Positions 34,721 through 43,856 of a stretch of 64,000 nucleotides of DNA are shown piece by piece. Location of the stretch: positions 3,472,001 through 3,536,000 of the forward strand of contig OZ245013.1 in NCBI GenBank assembly GCA_965223675.1, written 5' to 3'. The notes under the pieces were generated by a model, which made no database searches, had not been told where the DNA came from, and saw only the letters and a list, made by a program, of their open reading frames with translations. The position numbers and the translations under genes were made by a program. Each line of letters opens with the position of its first letter. Within the stretch, counting starts at the first letter, position 1. The DNA comes from JAGQKC01 sp965223675 (GTDB lineage Bacteria; Nitrospirota; Nitrospiria; Nitrospirales; UBA8639).

Positions 34721-35170
34721 ATGAATTGGGCAGAGCCGTTTCCGACCGACTCAAGACAGAATCCCACGTATTGCGCTGCGAAATGTATACTGATTATCGA
34801 TGATGACCCTTTGGCCCGGTCAATACTTCGTCTTTTATTCGAGTCAGATGGGTATGTGTGCAGGGAGGCGGAAAATGGAGCCTTAGGACTTGCGATGCTT
34901 GAACAATATCAACCTGACCTTGTGGTGACTGACAACAACATGCCGGTTCTTACAGGACTTGAATTTCTTGATCGTCTCGGAAAAAAGAGCCGACGACAAG
35001 TCCCTGCAGTCATTGTCGTGACAGGTGATGTGAGTCATGAACTCAAGATGCGTGCGCTTCAATCCGGTGCTCGGGCGGTCCTAGAAAAGCCATATAATAT
35101 CGATGAAATTCGAAGTTTGGCCAATTGGTTGCTTAATTCCGAGCAATCCATTGCGTGTAACGTATCTTAG
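34721..35170 (+). CDS. Single-domain response regulator
   Basis: The open frame begins at 34697, but ATG 34721 follows AAAGGAGA, giving about 149 residues. The receiver has IIDDDP, phosphoacceptor Asp in VVTDNNMPVLTGLEF, Thr in IVVTGD and Lys in LEKPYNID. A 25-residue N-terminal tail with two Cys (YCAAKC) precedes it. There is no output domain. It resembles the receiver at 7033-7401, so the two may share a kinase (inference). No partner is adjacent. Confidence 0.88.
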   Translation: MNWAEPFPTDSRQNPTYCAAKCILIIDDDPLARSILRLLFESDGYVCREAENGALGLAMLEQYQPDLVVTDNNMPVLTGLEFLDRLGKKSRRQVPAVIVVTGDVSHELKMRALQSGARAVLEKPYNIDEIRSLANWLLNSEQSIACNVS

Positions 35171-36721
35171 CTCAACTAAAGATATCTGGTGTATGAAATA
35201 AATAAGAGATGTCAGCGTGCCAATTCACTCCTCGTTGCTCCGCTCCGATGATCGCTGCATCATTCAACACGTGAATCGTGTGAAGTCACGCCAAGCGGGT
35301 CTCACCTTCCTGCTTTTGACGCGGGTGATCCCGCGTTGAAAGCTTGGCCATCTTTGATCACCATGTCGGTTGGTTTGATGCTTCAATCTCGAATAGGGAT
35401 CAAGGAGTCAGTGGTGCTCTTCATGATCGTGTCCAAGCCTGGTTCAACTGAAATATATGTGGATTTGCTATAGAAATGAAAATGTGCCCAACCCCAAACA
35501 ATAGAATGCAGCACAGTAGAAAGGTCTAACAAAGTTTAAGAAATTCTTCTATGGGAACGATCGTGTCGCTCTTGGCTTCATCTTCACGTTAGGTCTCACG
35601 CCCCACTAGCATCTTCATGCTCTTTATCTTACCTAATCTCCAGCATGGGTAAATAGTTTTCCTCACTCTCCTAAGAACTTTTTCTTACTCCTCTTTTCAA
35701 GTGTAGGGTACCACCAAAAAATCAAGGTTTTTTTTGTGAGGGCTAAGGAAGTCGCTCTCGGAGAACCGCAGTGTATGGGCTCATACATGAGGTTTTGAGT
35801 ACACGGCTGACGCGGCTATCATGGAAAATGACGGTTTTTAGAGGTGCCCTGTAGAGAATCTGCCTGTCGGTGAAGGCGGAGACCTTCGCTTTGTTTGTTA
35901 ATTAACATTCATCTCAATCAATTTCCTATTCCTAACTCCCTGATTACCAAAGGATTTCAAATACCTCTTCACTCGGCATTCTGTTTGCTTTAAATAAAAG
36001 TCATTCAATGCTGCATGTAGTGGAGAATTTAAAGAAAGACATTTAATCGAACTGAGGCACAGAGAATTCTTATTCTAAGGAAAATTCTGATGGAGTTTTT
36101 CCAATCCCTATCCTTATTAGGCCTACCTCTATTCCCATCATTTACTAATCCTAGGGACTCCAATCCCTCTGGGTTTCCTCTTCATGGCCATGTTCCTCCT
36201 GCGTATTATTTGAGATTCTATTCATCTTAAATAGTCACGTGCCTACCGAGTAAGCCTGGGATTGGATGGAGGCACTGGGGTATTCCCCCAGTGCCTCACT
36301 TTTTTAACGGCACGGCTATCATTTTTCCAGGAAATCTTGAAAAAACGTATCTCGTCGCTATAGCCGTTTCAAAAAACCTCGAACGTCTATAGTGGTGAGC
36401 AGCGCCGAGTTTCTTTAAGTAGTTCAACTGGAACGTATTGAGATTCGCTATAGTATCTTGTATTTCGTGAGAAGAGTTTTCGGTCTTTTCTTCACGAGGT
36501 ATGGCGAAACCGAATAATATGCAGCTGAACCTTTCTTAGCTAACACAGCGTGATACCAAGCGTCGTATGCTAGAGAGCTTATCGGTACGGCCATACGCTT
36601 CACGAGCAACGAGCGACGCTTATTTTTCTTGAATGTTCACTCTTCTCAATCTAGATATCGACACCAGTTTTGTTCATCAGGTATGTTCAATGCCACCTAT
36701 CCCTAATTTAAAGGAATAACC
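35171..36721. other. 1.55-kb intergenic region without a clear gene
   Basis: No convincing coding frame is found. A 46-codon frame at 36089-36229 has a weak Shine-Dalgarno and a composition that I do not find protein-like. It lies just before the strong terminator at 36269-36305, so a transcript, perhaps an untranslated RNA, ends there. Other hairpins include CGCGGG-TGAT-CCCGCG (35320s) and CGTGAGAAG..CTTTTCTTCACG (36470s). AGCGACGCT/GAGCAACGAG segments near 36610 are inverted versions of sequence near 26264. Confidence 0.5.
36269..36305 (+). terminator. Strong orphan Rho-independent terminator
   Basis: A 12-base stem GAGGCACTGGGG/CCCCAGTGCCTC with a short loop (36269-36297) is followed by ACTTTTTT. 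It has no annotated gene in front of it for more than 1 kb. Confidence 0.88.
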
Positions 36722-39502
36722 GTGGATAATTCGGCAGATAATGGAGAGAAGCTTCCTTTCCGTCAACTCGTGCTCATTGACGCGTCAAGCTTTATCTTTC
36801 GAGCGTACCATGCCATTAGACCGCTGACATCACCAGATGGTATTCCGGTTAATGCGGTGTTTGGTTTTACGCAAATGTTAATGAAACAACTGGATGACAT
36901 GGAACCAAAGCATATCGCTGTAATTTTTGACGTCGCGAGGAAGACGTTTCGAAATGATCTGTCTCCCGATTATAAGGCCAATCGTCCTGAGCCTCCGGAT
37001 GATCTCATTCCACAATTTGCACTCGTTCGGGATGCGACGAGAGCTTTTAACCTCGATTGCATAGAAGCCCCTGGCTTTGAGGCTGATGATTTGATTGCCA
37101 CTTATACTCACCAGGCGCTTCAGACAGAAGCCTCTGTGACGATTGTGTCGTCTGACAAAGATCTTATGCAGCTGGTGTCTGATCGTGTGCGAATGTATGA
37201 CTCCATCAAAAATCGGTTTATTGGCACAAAAGAAGTCAAGGAAAAGTTCGGAGTGCTTCCAGAAAAAGTGGTTGATGTTCAGGCACTCGCCGGAGATTCC
37301 ACTGATAATGTTCCGGGAGTTCCGGGCATCGGCATTAAGACCGCAGCCGAACTAATTAATCAATACGGAGAACTCGATATTTTGCTGGCCAGGGCATCGG
37401 AGATCAAACAAAAGAAACGACGGGAAAATTTATTAGAATTTGCTGATAAGGCACGGTTATCGCGAGAACTTGTCAGGCTTAGAACGGATGTTCCTCTCGA
37501 AGTTCCCTTAGAAAAATTGGATCGGCGTCCAGTCGATCGCGTCGCCCTAATGGATTTTCTCTCTAGACTGAATTTCAAAGTCATCATTGATCGAATTCAG
37601 CACAAATACCCATCGACAGAAACAGTAATGAGCCCGAATCCCTCAACCCATTCACAAACACGTACAACCTCAAAATATGAGCTTGTTCAAACACGAGCGA
37701 CTCTTCAGGATTGGGTGGATCGAGCCTCCCATGCCGGAATAGTTGCCGTAGACACGGAGACGACGTCGTTAGATCAAAGTCGTGCAGAACTGGTGGGGTT
37801 GTCGCTGAGTGTGGAGCCAATGGAAGCGTGTTATATCCCTGTTGGCCATACCGTCCCTCATGATTCCGAAGAATCAATTCAGCAAATCCCACTTGACGAA
37901 GCGCTCGAAATTCTCCGTCCGTTGTTGGCCGATACATCGGTCCTCAAGATTGGCCATAATATCAAATACGACATGGTCGTTCTTGCTCGCTACGACGTGT
38001 CTGTCACTCCAGTCGATGATACGATGTTACTTTCATACGTGCTCGAAGGCGGAAGTCATGGACATAGCATGGATGAATTGGCCGAGATGTACCTAGGGCA
38101 TACAACTATCAAGTATAAAGATATTACGGGCACTGGAAAGTCTCAGGTCACGTTTGACCAGGTACCACTTGAGCGGGCGTTAGACTATGCTGCTGAGGAT
38201 GCAGATATCACCCTCAGACTGCATCAGGTTCTTAAACCTCGATTAGTGCAGGAGCATATGACGACGGTGTATGAAACGATTGAACGGCCGCTGATTTCAG
38301 TGCTCACCTCGATGGAATCCGAAGGGATTAAAGTTGATCTCGCTCAATTAGAAGGGCTCAGTACTGAGTTTGCAAAACGACAACGGGATTTGGAAGACAA
38401 GATTTTCAAACTTGCCGGGAGAGAATTTAATGTAGGTTCCCCGAAGCAACTTGGAGAAATCTTGTTTGACGAACTGGAACTTGAAGGAGGGCAGAAAGGC
38501 AAGTCAGGGACATATACGACGAGCGCAGATGTCCTTGAGTCACTCTCTGCGCAAGGTCACAAACTACCAGCCAAAGTATTAGAATGGCGTCATTTAGACA
38601 AACTGAGGAGTACCTATTCTGAAGCTTTAGTGGAACAAGTTAACCCTTTCACGAAACGGGTTCATACATCCTATGCCATGGCGTCAGCGTCGACGGGACG
38701 CTTATCGTCGACCGATCCCAACTTACAAAATATCCCCATACGAACGGAGGAAGGTCGAAAGATTCGTCAAGCGTTTGTGGCCGAAAAAGGTCATACGCTT
38801 CTTTCTCTCGACTATTCACAAATTGAACTGCGCCTCCTTGCTCACATCGCTGATATTGATGCCCTCAAGCAAGCATTCCGAGACGGGCAAGACATTCATG
38901 CGCTCACGGCCAGCCAAGTCTTTGGCGTCAAACCAGAAAAGGTCGACGCTTCTATGCGTCGAAAGGCCAAGGCCATTAACTTCGGGATTATTTATGGGAT
39001 CAGCGCGTTTGGCTTAGCACGTCAGTTGAGTGTTGAACAAAGTGAAGCCGCGACATACATGAAAACTTACTTTGAGCAGTATCCTGGGATTCAAGACTAT
39101 ATGGAACGGACAAAACAGTTTTGCCGTGAGCAGGGTTATGTTCAAACTCTGTTTGGTCGCCGTTGCCACATACCAGGAATTCTCGATAAAAATCCTGCAA
39201 AGAGAAATTTTTCCGAGCGTGCTGCTATTAATGCCCCAATTCAGGGGTCAGCTGCCGATATCCTCAAACGGGCCATGATTCGTGTGCCTCCTGCGCTCAA
39301 AGAGCATGGGCTCGATAGCAAAGCTTATATGTTGTTGACCGTACATGATGAACTGATTTTTGAGGTGGCTCAATCGGCTGCGACACAGACGGGAGAAGTC
39401 ATCAAGCAGGTGATGGAATCCGCGACACTTCCTGCACTCCAGTTATCAGTTCCACTCACGGTTGATGTCGGACAAGGCGCCTCATGGGATGAAGCGCATT
39501 GA
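36722..39502 (+). CDS. polA: DNA polymerase I
   Basis: The 926-residue protein begins with GTG after AAGGAATAACC. The 5' nuclease region has IDASSFIFRAYHAI and EADDLIATYTHQA. The 3'-5' proofreading domain retains all three motifs (VDTETTSLDQ, IGHNIKYDMVVLA, YAAEDADITL), so the exonuclease should be active, unlike in some bacterial Pol I. The polymerase domain has LLSLDYSQIELRLLAHIADI, AKAINFGIIYG and YMLLTVHDELIFEV with catalytic Asp residues. It fills gaps in lagging-strand synthesis and repair. It stands apart from other genes. Confidence 0.97.
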   Translation: MDNSADNGEKLPFRQLVLIDASSFIFRAYHAIRPLTSPDGIPVNAVFGFTQMLMKQLDDMEPKHIAVIFDVARKTFRNDLSPDYKANRPEPPDDLIPQFALVRDATRAFNLDCIEAPGFEADDLIATYTHQALQTEASVTIVSSDKDLMQLVSDRVRMYDSIKNRFIGTKEVKEKFGVLPEKVVDVQALAGDSTDNVPGVPGIGIKTAAELINQYGELDILLARASEIKQKKRRENLLEFADKARLSRELVRLRTDVPLEVPLEKLDRRPVDRVALMDFLSRLNFKVIIDRIQHKYPSTETVMSPNPSTHSQTRTTSKYELVQTRATLQDWVDRASHAGIVAVDTETTSLDQSRAELVGLSLSVEPMEACYIPVGHTVPHDSEESIQQIPLDEALEILRPLLADTSVLKIGHNIKYDMVVLARYDVSVTPVDDTMLLSYVLEGGSHGHSMDELAEMYLGHTTIKYKDITGTGKSQVTFDQVPLERALDYAAEDADITLRLHQVLKPRLVQEHMTTVYETIERPLISVLTSMESEGIKVDLAQLEGLSTEFAKRQRDLEDKIFKLAGREFNVGSPKQLGEILFDELELEGGQKGKSGTYTTSADVLESLSAQGHKLPAKVLEWRHLDKLRSTYSEALVEQVNPFTKRVHTSYAMASASTGRLSSTDPNLQNIPIRTEEGRKIRQAFVAEKGHTLLSLDYSQIELRLLAHIADIDALKQAFRDGQDIHALTASQVFGVKPEKVDASMRRKAKAINFGIIYGISAFGLARQLSVEQSEAATYMKTYFEQYPGIQDYMERTKQFCREQGYVQTLFGRRCHIPGILDKNPAKRNFSERAAINAPIQGSAADILKRAMIRVPPALKEHGLDSKAYMLLTVHDELIFEVAQSAATQTGEVIKQVMESATLPALQLSVPLTVDVGQGASWDEAH

Positions 39503-39621
39503 GGATGATTCGCGCTCAAGATTTGAGTGTAGTAGTCAAGAGAGGGGTTATGTGTCAGTTGTTCTGGCTTCACCGACCTCGTTATTTCTCGCGTTTTACC
39601 TTTTGAGAGTTCACTTGCTGA

Positions 39622-39888
39622 TGGACTTGCTTCGTTTCCGTGGACACTCATCCTAGTATGACTATCTGCTACCATAGTCTGCCGCGCTAATGTTTCCCAG
39701 GTGCTGATAGCGCCTCACCCAATTATAAAAGACCTCAATAGAATCGAAGATTGCAGTTCGCGCCGCTTCAGGAGTGTTGATAATGTGGCGACGGATTTTG
39801 TCCTTCTTCGGGCTCTCGAAAAAGGACTCGATGGCTGCGTTATCATAACGGACTCCCAGCTTCTTGAGGTACGACTGATTGTTCGCTG
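39622..39888 (-). mobile_element. IS3-family insertion sequence remnant (right end and transposase C-terminus)
   Basis: On the minus strand 39888-39662 encodes the C-terminal catalytic part of an IS3-type integrase: VRYDNAAIESFFESPKKDKI, then IFDSIEVFYNWVRRYQHLG and NISAADYG ending in a stop. This corresponds to DNAAMESFF...EVFYNR.RRHSALGY of active elements, with the Asp and Glu-side context. Most of the transposase is missing. A probable terminal repeat (TGTCCACGGAAACGAAGC on the minus strand, 39630s-39649) lies just beyond the stop. It is non-functional and sits between polA and the Xre/RES module. Confidence 0.8.
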
Positions 39889-40011
39889 TTCAGGCCTGAA
39901 AAACGCACGTTAAATCAAAAACCTGACTGATAATCTTCCTCAATCGACTTGTGATTTCGACGACAGCGCTTCTGAGAAAAAATCCGCAGTAGAAGTTTTG
40001 CCGGACGTTGT

Positions 40012-40045
40012 ATTGACAGAAGTATATTTATAAACTATTATAAAT
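40012..40045 (+). promoter_or_regulatory. Promoter and palindromic operator of the Xre/RES module
   Basis: A -35 TTGACA (40012-40017), 17-base spacer and -10 TATTAT (40035-40040) form a near-consensus promoter. The perfect palindrome TATTTATAA-ACTA-TTATAAATA (40024-40032 and 40037-40045) covers the -10, placed as an autorepression operator for the antitoxin. Confidence 0.8.
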
Positions 40046-40071
40046 AATAATACATATTTATATTTTTGAAA

Positions 40072-40476
40072 ATGCTTCGCCAGACAGACATTACACCAAA
40101 AATTTCTGCACAAAACCTTTCTGGACCTGCTCTTCGATCTTTCTTCCGAATTGCGGAGTTATGGAACTTGAATGTGGAGGAACAGCTGACGTTGTTAGGC
40201 TTACGATCCCGCTCGACGTACTTTAAGTGGAAGAAAAATACAAACATTCAGCTCCCCAAGGATACGTTAGAGCGAATTTCTTATCTCCTCGGTATATACA
40301 AGGCTCTCCAGATTCTCATACCAGATGAGCAGGCTGCTGATACGTGGGTCCGACAAGCAAATGCCGCTCCCATCTTAGGCGGGCAGAGTGCCCTTTCCCG
40401 AATGCTGTCTGGCCATGTGAGCGATCTCTATGTCGTGCGAAAGTATCTGGATGCGCAACGCGGCGGCTGGGCGTGA
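40072..40476 (+). CDS. Xre/MbcA/ParS-type antitoxin (DUF2384)
   Basis: The protein of about 134 residues starts at ATG 40072. A degenerate Xre-like helix region (LRSFFRIAELWNLNVEEQLT, LLGLRSRSTYFKWKKN) precedes a C-terminal MbcA/ParS toxin-binding segment (ERISYLLGIYKALQILIPDE, AADTWVRQANAAPILGGQSA, LSRMLSGHVSDLYVVRKYLD). These are the standard antitoxin partner of RES toxins. It should bind the toxin and repress its own promoter through the palindrome upstream. There is no obvious Shine-Dalgarno. Its stop overlaps the toxin start (GTGA). Confidence 0.92.
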   Translation: MLRQTDITPKISAQNLSGPALRSFFRIAELWNLNVEEQLTLLGLRSRSTYFKWKKNTNIQLPKDTLERISYLLGIYKALQILIPDEQAADTWVRQANAAPILGGQSALSRMLSGHVSDLYVVRKYLDAQRGGWA

Positions 40477-41153
40477 AGATCCCCACAGACCTGATTCATT
40501 GGCAGCCTTGCTATCGCATTATCCCCAGTCGGTTTCTTCCTATCCAACTGTTCGAGCGTGTAGCGGACTCAGATGATCTCGAAGCTGTTATAACAGTGGA
40601 GTCTCTTACGAATGATCGAATCCGAGATGAAACCGGGGAAATTCGGCTTGTTTCGTCTGAAGATCGTGTCGCTGGACCAGGCGCCAGTATAATTATAGCG
40701 GCTTTCACGCATCTGAATCCTGAGGGGAGTCGATTTAGCGATGGCTCTTACGGCGTGTTCTACGCCGCCCACGATCTAAATACGGCGATTGCTGAAACTC
40801 GCTATCACCGAGAACGATTCATGCGAGCTACCCGACAAAGCCGTATGGAACTCGATATGCGCGTCTACACGTTAACCTTGAAAGGACAGCTCCATGATAT
40901 CCGTGGTCTCGAGAAGAAGCTTGGTTCGGTATATGATGCCGATGACTATAGTGCAGGCCAACAGTTGGGAAAGACGTTACGTGTTCAAGGTTCGTGGGGG
41001 ATTGCGTATGATAGTGTCAGGCGAAAAGGTGGTGAATGTGCAGGGGTGTTTCGCCCTCCTGCCCTTTCCCGATGCAAACAAGGGCAACATTTGTGCTATG
41101 TGTGGGATGGGGAACAGATCAGTCATATCTATAAAAAACGGGCTTATCTCTAA
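40473..41153 (+). CDS. RES family NAD-degrading toxin
   Basis: The start is GTG 40473 overlapping the antitoxin stop, which gives 226 residues; the longer upstream frame is in the antitoxin gene. The RES domain has ITVESLTNDRIRDE, RLVSSEDRVAGPG, GSRFSDGSYGVFYAAHDLNT and AIAETRYHRERF, including the Arg, Tyr and Glu residues expected in the active site. RES toxins cleave NAD+ by phosphorolysis, stopping growth when the antitoxin is lost. The pair looks intact despite the IS remnant upstream. Confidence 0.92.
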   Translation: MKIPTDLIHWQPCYRIIPSRFLPIQLFERVADSDDLEAVITVESLTNDRIRDETGEIRLVSSEDRVAGPGASIIIAAFTHLNPEGSRFSDGSYGVFYAAHDLNTAIAETRYHRERFMRATRQSRMELDMRVYTLTLKGQLHDIRGLEKKLGSVYDADDYSAGQQLGKTLRVQGSWGIAYDSVRRKGGECAGVFRPPALSRCKQGQHLCYVWDGEQISHIYKKRAYL

Positions 41154-41182
41154 CTCATCCAATTCTGCGCCTTGAGGTTGAC

Positions 41183-41965
41183 ATGAAAATCGCGACATGG
41201 AATGTGAACTCGATTAAGGTCAGGATTCCGCATTTAGTGGAATGGGTCAAACAGGCTCAACCTGATATTGTCCTGCTTCAGGAACTTAAAACTACCGATG
41301 AACAGTTTCCTCGGTCTGCAATTGACGAACTGGGTTACAACGTGGCGGTGGCTGGCCAGAAAACCTACAACGGCGTGGCCATTCTCTCCAAGTTGCCATT
41401 AGAAGTTGAACAGATTTCTCTCCCTGGCGATTCCTCAGATGAGCAGGCACGCTATATCGAAGCGACGATTGGTCCAGTTCGTGTGGCATCGATTTATTTG
41501 CCTAATGGGAACCCGGTTGATGGCGAGAAATTTTCGTACAAGCTGGCATGGTTGGATCGTCTAACCTCACATGTTCGTACTTTACTCTCGTACGAAGAAT
41601 CTTTGGTTTTAGGGGGAGATTATAATGTGTGCCCTAAGGATGAGGACGTCTACGATCCGGAAGGATTTGCTGATGATGCACTATGCCGACCAGAGTCTCG
41701 AGCACGGTTTCGCCAACTCTGTTATCTTGGCCTGACTGATGCGCTTCGTGTTCTGCACCCTCACCCTGGTCTTTTCACCTATTGGGATTACCAAGCCGGA
41801 CGGTGGAACAAAGACGAGGGATTACGCATTGATCATCTCTTACTCTCTCCACAGGCTGCTGACCGTCTTGTAGCCTCTGGTGTCGACAAAGGACCACGTG
41901 GAATGGAAAAGCCTTCCGACCATACCCCTACTTGGTGTGAGTTAACCCCGACCTATAGAGATTAA
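41183..41965 (+). CDS. xthA: Exodeoxyribonuclease III
   Basis: The 260-residue protein has the EEP fold motifs: MKIATWNVNSIKVRIPHLVE, QELKTTDEQFP, VLGGDYNVCPKDEDVYDP, RIDHLLLSP and SDHTPTWCEL. The metal-binding Asn and Glu, the Asp/Asn pair and the final Asp-His are all present. It is the abasic-site endonuclease and 3' exonuclease of base-excision repair. The start has GAGG seven bases upstream. It is downstream of the RES toxin by 29 bases but its function is unrelated. Confidence 0.95.
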   Translation: MKIATWNVNSIKVRIPHLVEWVKQAQPDIVLLQELKTTDEQFPRSAIDELGYNVAVAGQKTYNGVAILSKLPLEVEQISLPGDSSDEQARYIEATIGPVRVASIYLPNGNPVDGEKFSYKLAWLDRLTSHVRTLLSYEESLVLGGDYNVCPKDEDVYDPEGFADDALCRPESRARFRQLCYLGLTDALRVLHPHPGLFTYWDYQAGRWNKDEGLRIDHLLLSPQAADRLVASGVDKGPRGMEKPSDHTPTWCELTPTYRD

Positions 41966-42121
41966 TATTTTCGGCTGATTCTCGATAATAGCCATTCCGC
42001 CTGTCACGATAGTAATTATCAAACGACTGCCACGCCGGAGCCAACATTCATACTCTTGCTGGGCTCTGGGATTGTAGAGTTACTCTTCTGGAGAAAAAAA
42101 CAGGGTAAGGTTGTAGATTAA
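41966..42121 (+). pseudogene. Orphan PEP-CTERM-like C-terminal tail
   Basis: In frame with, and immediately after, the xthA stop, the sequence reads TATPEPTFILLLGSGIVELL then FWRKKQGKVVD and a stop at 42119-42121. The order PEP motif, hydrophobic helix, basic cluster is that of PEP-CTERM sorting signals recognised by exosortases. No start codon or upstream protein body exists in this frame, so only the tail of a former gene remains. It would have marked an exported protein for processing. Confidence 0.6.
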
Positions 42122-42148
42122 GAAATCATCGATTCAATTAACCCCCTG

Positions 42149-42193
42149 CCCCTTTCATCCCTTGCAGGGGTGGAAGGGGTTCATTCTTTCTTT
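42149..42193 (+). terminator. Rho-independent terminator
   Basis: A 13-base stem (CCCCTTTCATCCC at 42149-42161 with GGGGTGGAAGGGG at 42167-42179, GU pairs allowed) with a five-base loop is followed by a T-rich tract. It lies downstream of xthA and the PEP-CTERM-like tail. Confidence 0.75.
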
Positions 42194-42340
42194 GCTTCAT
42201 CCTTATTCCTTAGCGCTATTAAAAAGATCTTGTCAAATGCTGGTTAAGGGCTGGCATGTTGCGAAAAAATCATCTATCCTCTCATTAGAATAGAGGTCAT
42301 TTCTTGTATATCTGTCGTAATTGAGAGTGAAGAAGAATCT

Positions 42341-43759
42341 ATGGAAAACATTAAATTTGGTACATCGGGGTGGCGATCGATTGTTGCTGACGAGTTTACT
42401 TTTCGAAATGTCCGTATTGTGTGCCAGGGCATCGCGCAATATCTGCGACAAGAAAAAATTGGACAGCGGGGAGTAATCATTGGGCATGACACGCGTTTTA
42501 TGGGTGAACGCTTTGCACAAGTGGCGGCTGAAGTATTGTCGGCTCATGGAATCCCGTCATTACTCTGCGACCGAGACACTCCTACCCCCACGATTTCTTA
42601 TCATATTCTCAAGCGGAAACTTGCGGGAGGCATCAATATTTCTGCGAGTCATAACCCTCCAGACTATAACGGAATAAAGTTTACTCCGGCATGGGGAGGC
42701 CCTGCGCTCCCAGAAACAACTAAAGCTATAGAGCAACGTATCATTCCTCTTTTGCACGGAGAATATATCAAGTGGCTCCCATGGGATCGGGCTCTCGCTG
42801 ATGGGTTAGTTCGTTACTTGGATGCAAAGCCAGAATACCTCGCGGGCCTGGAAGCTCACATAGATTGCGAGAAGATTCGAGGGCAGAGACTTCGCATCAT
42901 TATGGACCCATTGTATGGCACCACTCGAGAGTACTTAGATGAATTTCTCCGACAAGCCGGATGTAAACTAGCCATGCTTCATCATTGGCGTGATCCATAT
43001 TTTGGAGGTTTGCGACCTGAACCCGCAACAGATACATTACAAGATCTTCAAGCTGCTGTTCTACGAGAACAGGCCCATCTTGGGTTAGCGACAGATGGAG
43101 ATGGTGATCGGTTCGGAATTGTTGATGCTGATGGGACGTTTATCGAGCCGAACCTCATTTTGGCTTTGCTCTTAGACTACCTCATTCAAACTCGAACATG
43201 GACAGGCTGGGTCGCACGATCTGTCGCAACCACGCACCTCGTTGATGCTGTTGCTCACTTACATGGACTATCCGTTCATGAAACTCCTGTTGGGTTTAAA
43301 TATATTGGCGAGTTACTCGCAAAAGGAGAAGTGGTGATGGGTGGAGAAGAAAGTGCGGGACTGTCGATTCACGGACATGTTCCTGAAAAGGATGGGATCC
43401 TGGCTTGTGCGCTGGTCGTTGAAATGGTTGCGCATACTGGTAAAACATTAAGAGAGCTGATCGATGATCTCTACAGTCGAGTTGGAACACTATTCACCGT
43501 ACGCGAGGACCTGACGATTAATGACGACGTCCGTCAAGCGTTGGATAAGATTATCGATAATCCGCCACAATCATTCGCCGATACGAATGTCGTTCAAGTT
43601 AATCGTTTGGATGGTTGCAAACTGTTACTTGGAGATGGGAGTTGGTTTCTGCTCCGACCGTCAGGAACCGAACCCATTGTTCGTTGTTATAGTGAAGCCA
43701 AAACTGAGGAACGTCTTAACCAAGTTGTTCAGGCAGGTCGAACTCTTCTCAAGCACTAA
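42341..43759 (+). CDS. Phosphoglucomutase/phosphomannomutase family protein
   Basis: The 472-residue protein has all four alpha-D-phosphohexomutase motifs: the active Ser in INISASHNPPDYNGIKFTP, the Mg loop ATDGDGDRFGIVD, the sugar-binding GGEESAGLSIHGHVPEKDGI, and the phosphate site LRPSGTEPIVRCYSEA. The start MENIKFGTSGWRSIVADEFT is also typical. It interconverts hexose 1- and 6-phosphates (glucose or mannose type, not resolvable). It is monocistronic, with a weak Shine-Dalgarno (GAAGAA). Preceding bases are not informative. Confidence 0.95.
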   Translation: MENIKFGTSGWRSIVADEFTFRNVRIVCQGIAQYLRQEKIGQRGVIIGHDTRFMGERFAQVAAEVLSAHGIPSLLCDRDTPTPTISYHILKRKLAGGINISASHNPPDYNGIKFTPAWGGPALPETTKAIEQRIIPLLHGEYIKWLPWDRALADGLVRYLDAKPEYLAGLEAHIDCEKIRGQRLRIIMDPLYGTTREYLDEFLRQAGCKLAMLHHWRDPYFGGLRPEPATDTLQDLQAAVLREQAHLGLATDGDGDRFGIVDADGTFIEPNLILALLLDYLIQTRTWTGWVARSVATTHLVDAVAHLHGLSVHETPVGFKYIGELLAKGEVVMGGEESAGLSIHGHVPEKDGILACALVVEMVAHTGKTLRELIDDLYSRVGTLFTVREDLTINDDVRQALDKIIDNPPQSFADTNVVQVNRLDGCKLLLGDGSWFLLRPSGTEPIVRCYSEAKTEERLNQVVQAGRTLLKH

Positions 43760-43856
43760 CGCTTCCCTCAATCCCAGTATAGCGTGAAAACCACAGTCCT
43801 GAAACAACCTTCTCGTTCATCCTAATTGTTTACAAGATGACTTGAGAGGGAACCCG

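Noticed and set aside
36089..36229. 46-codon frame before the orphan terminator
   Set aside because: Composition rich in Pro, Ser and Phe without a known fold and with a weak ribosome site; kept only as a remark.
40344..40472. Upstream extension of the RES toxin frame
   Set aside because: It lies in the antitoxin coding sequence and has no family similarity. GTG 40473, overlapping the antitoxin stop, is the natural start.
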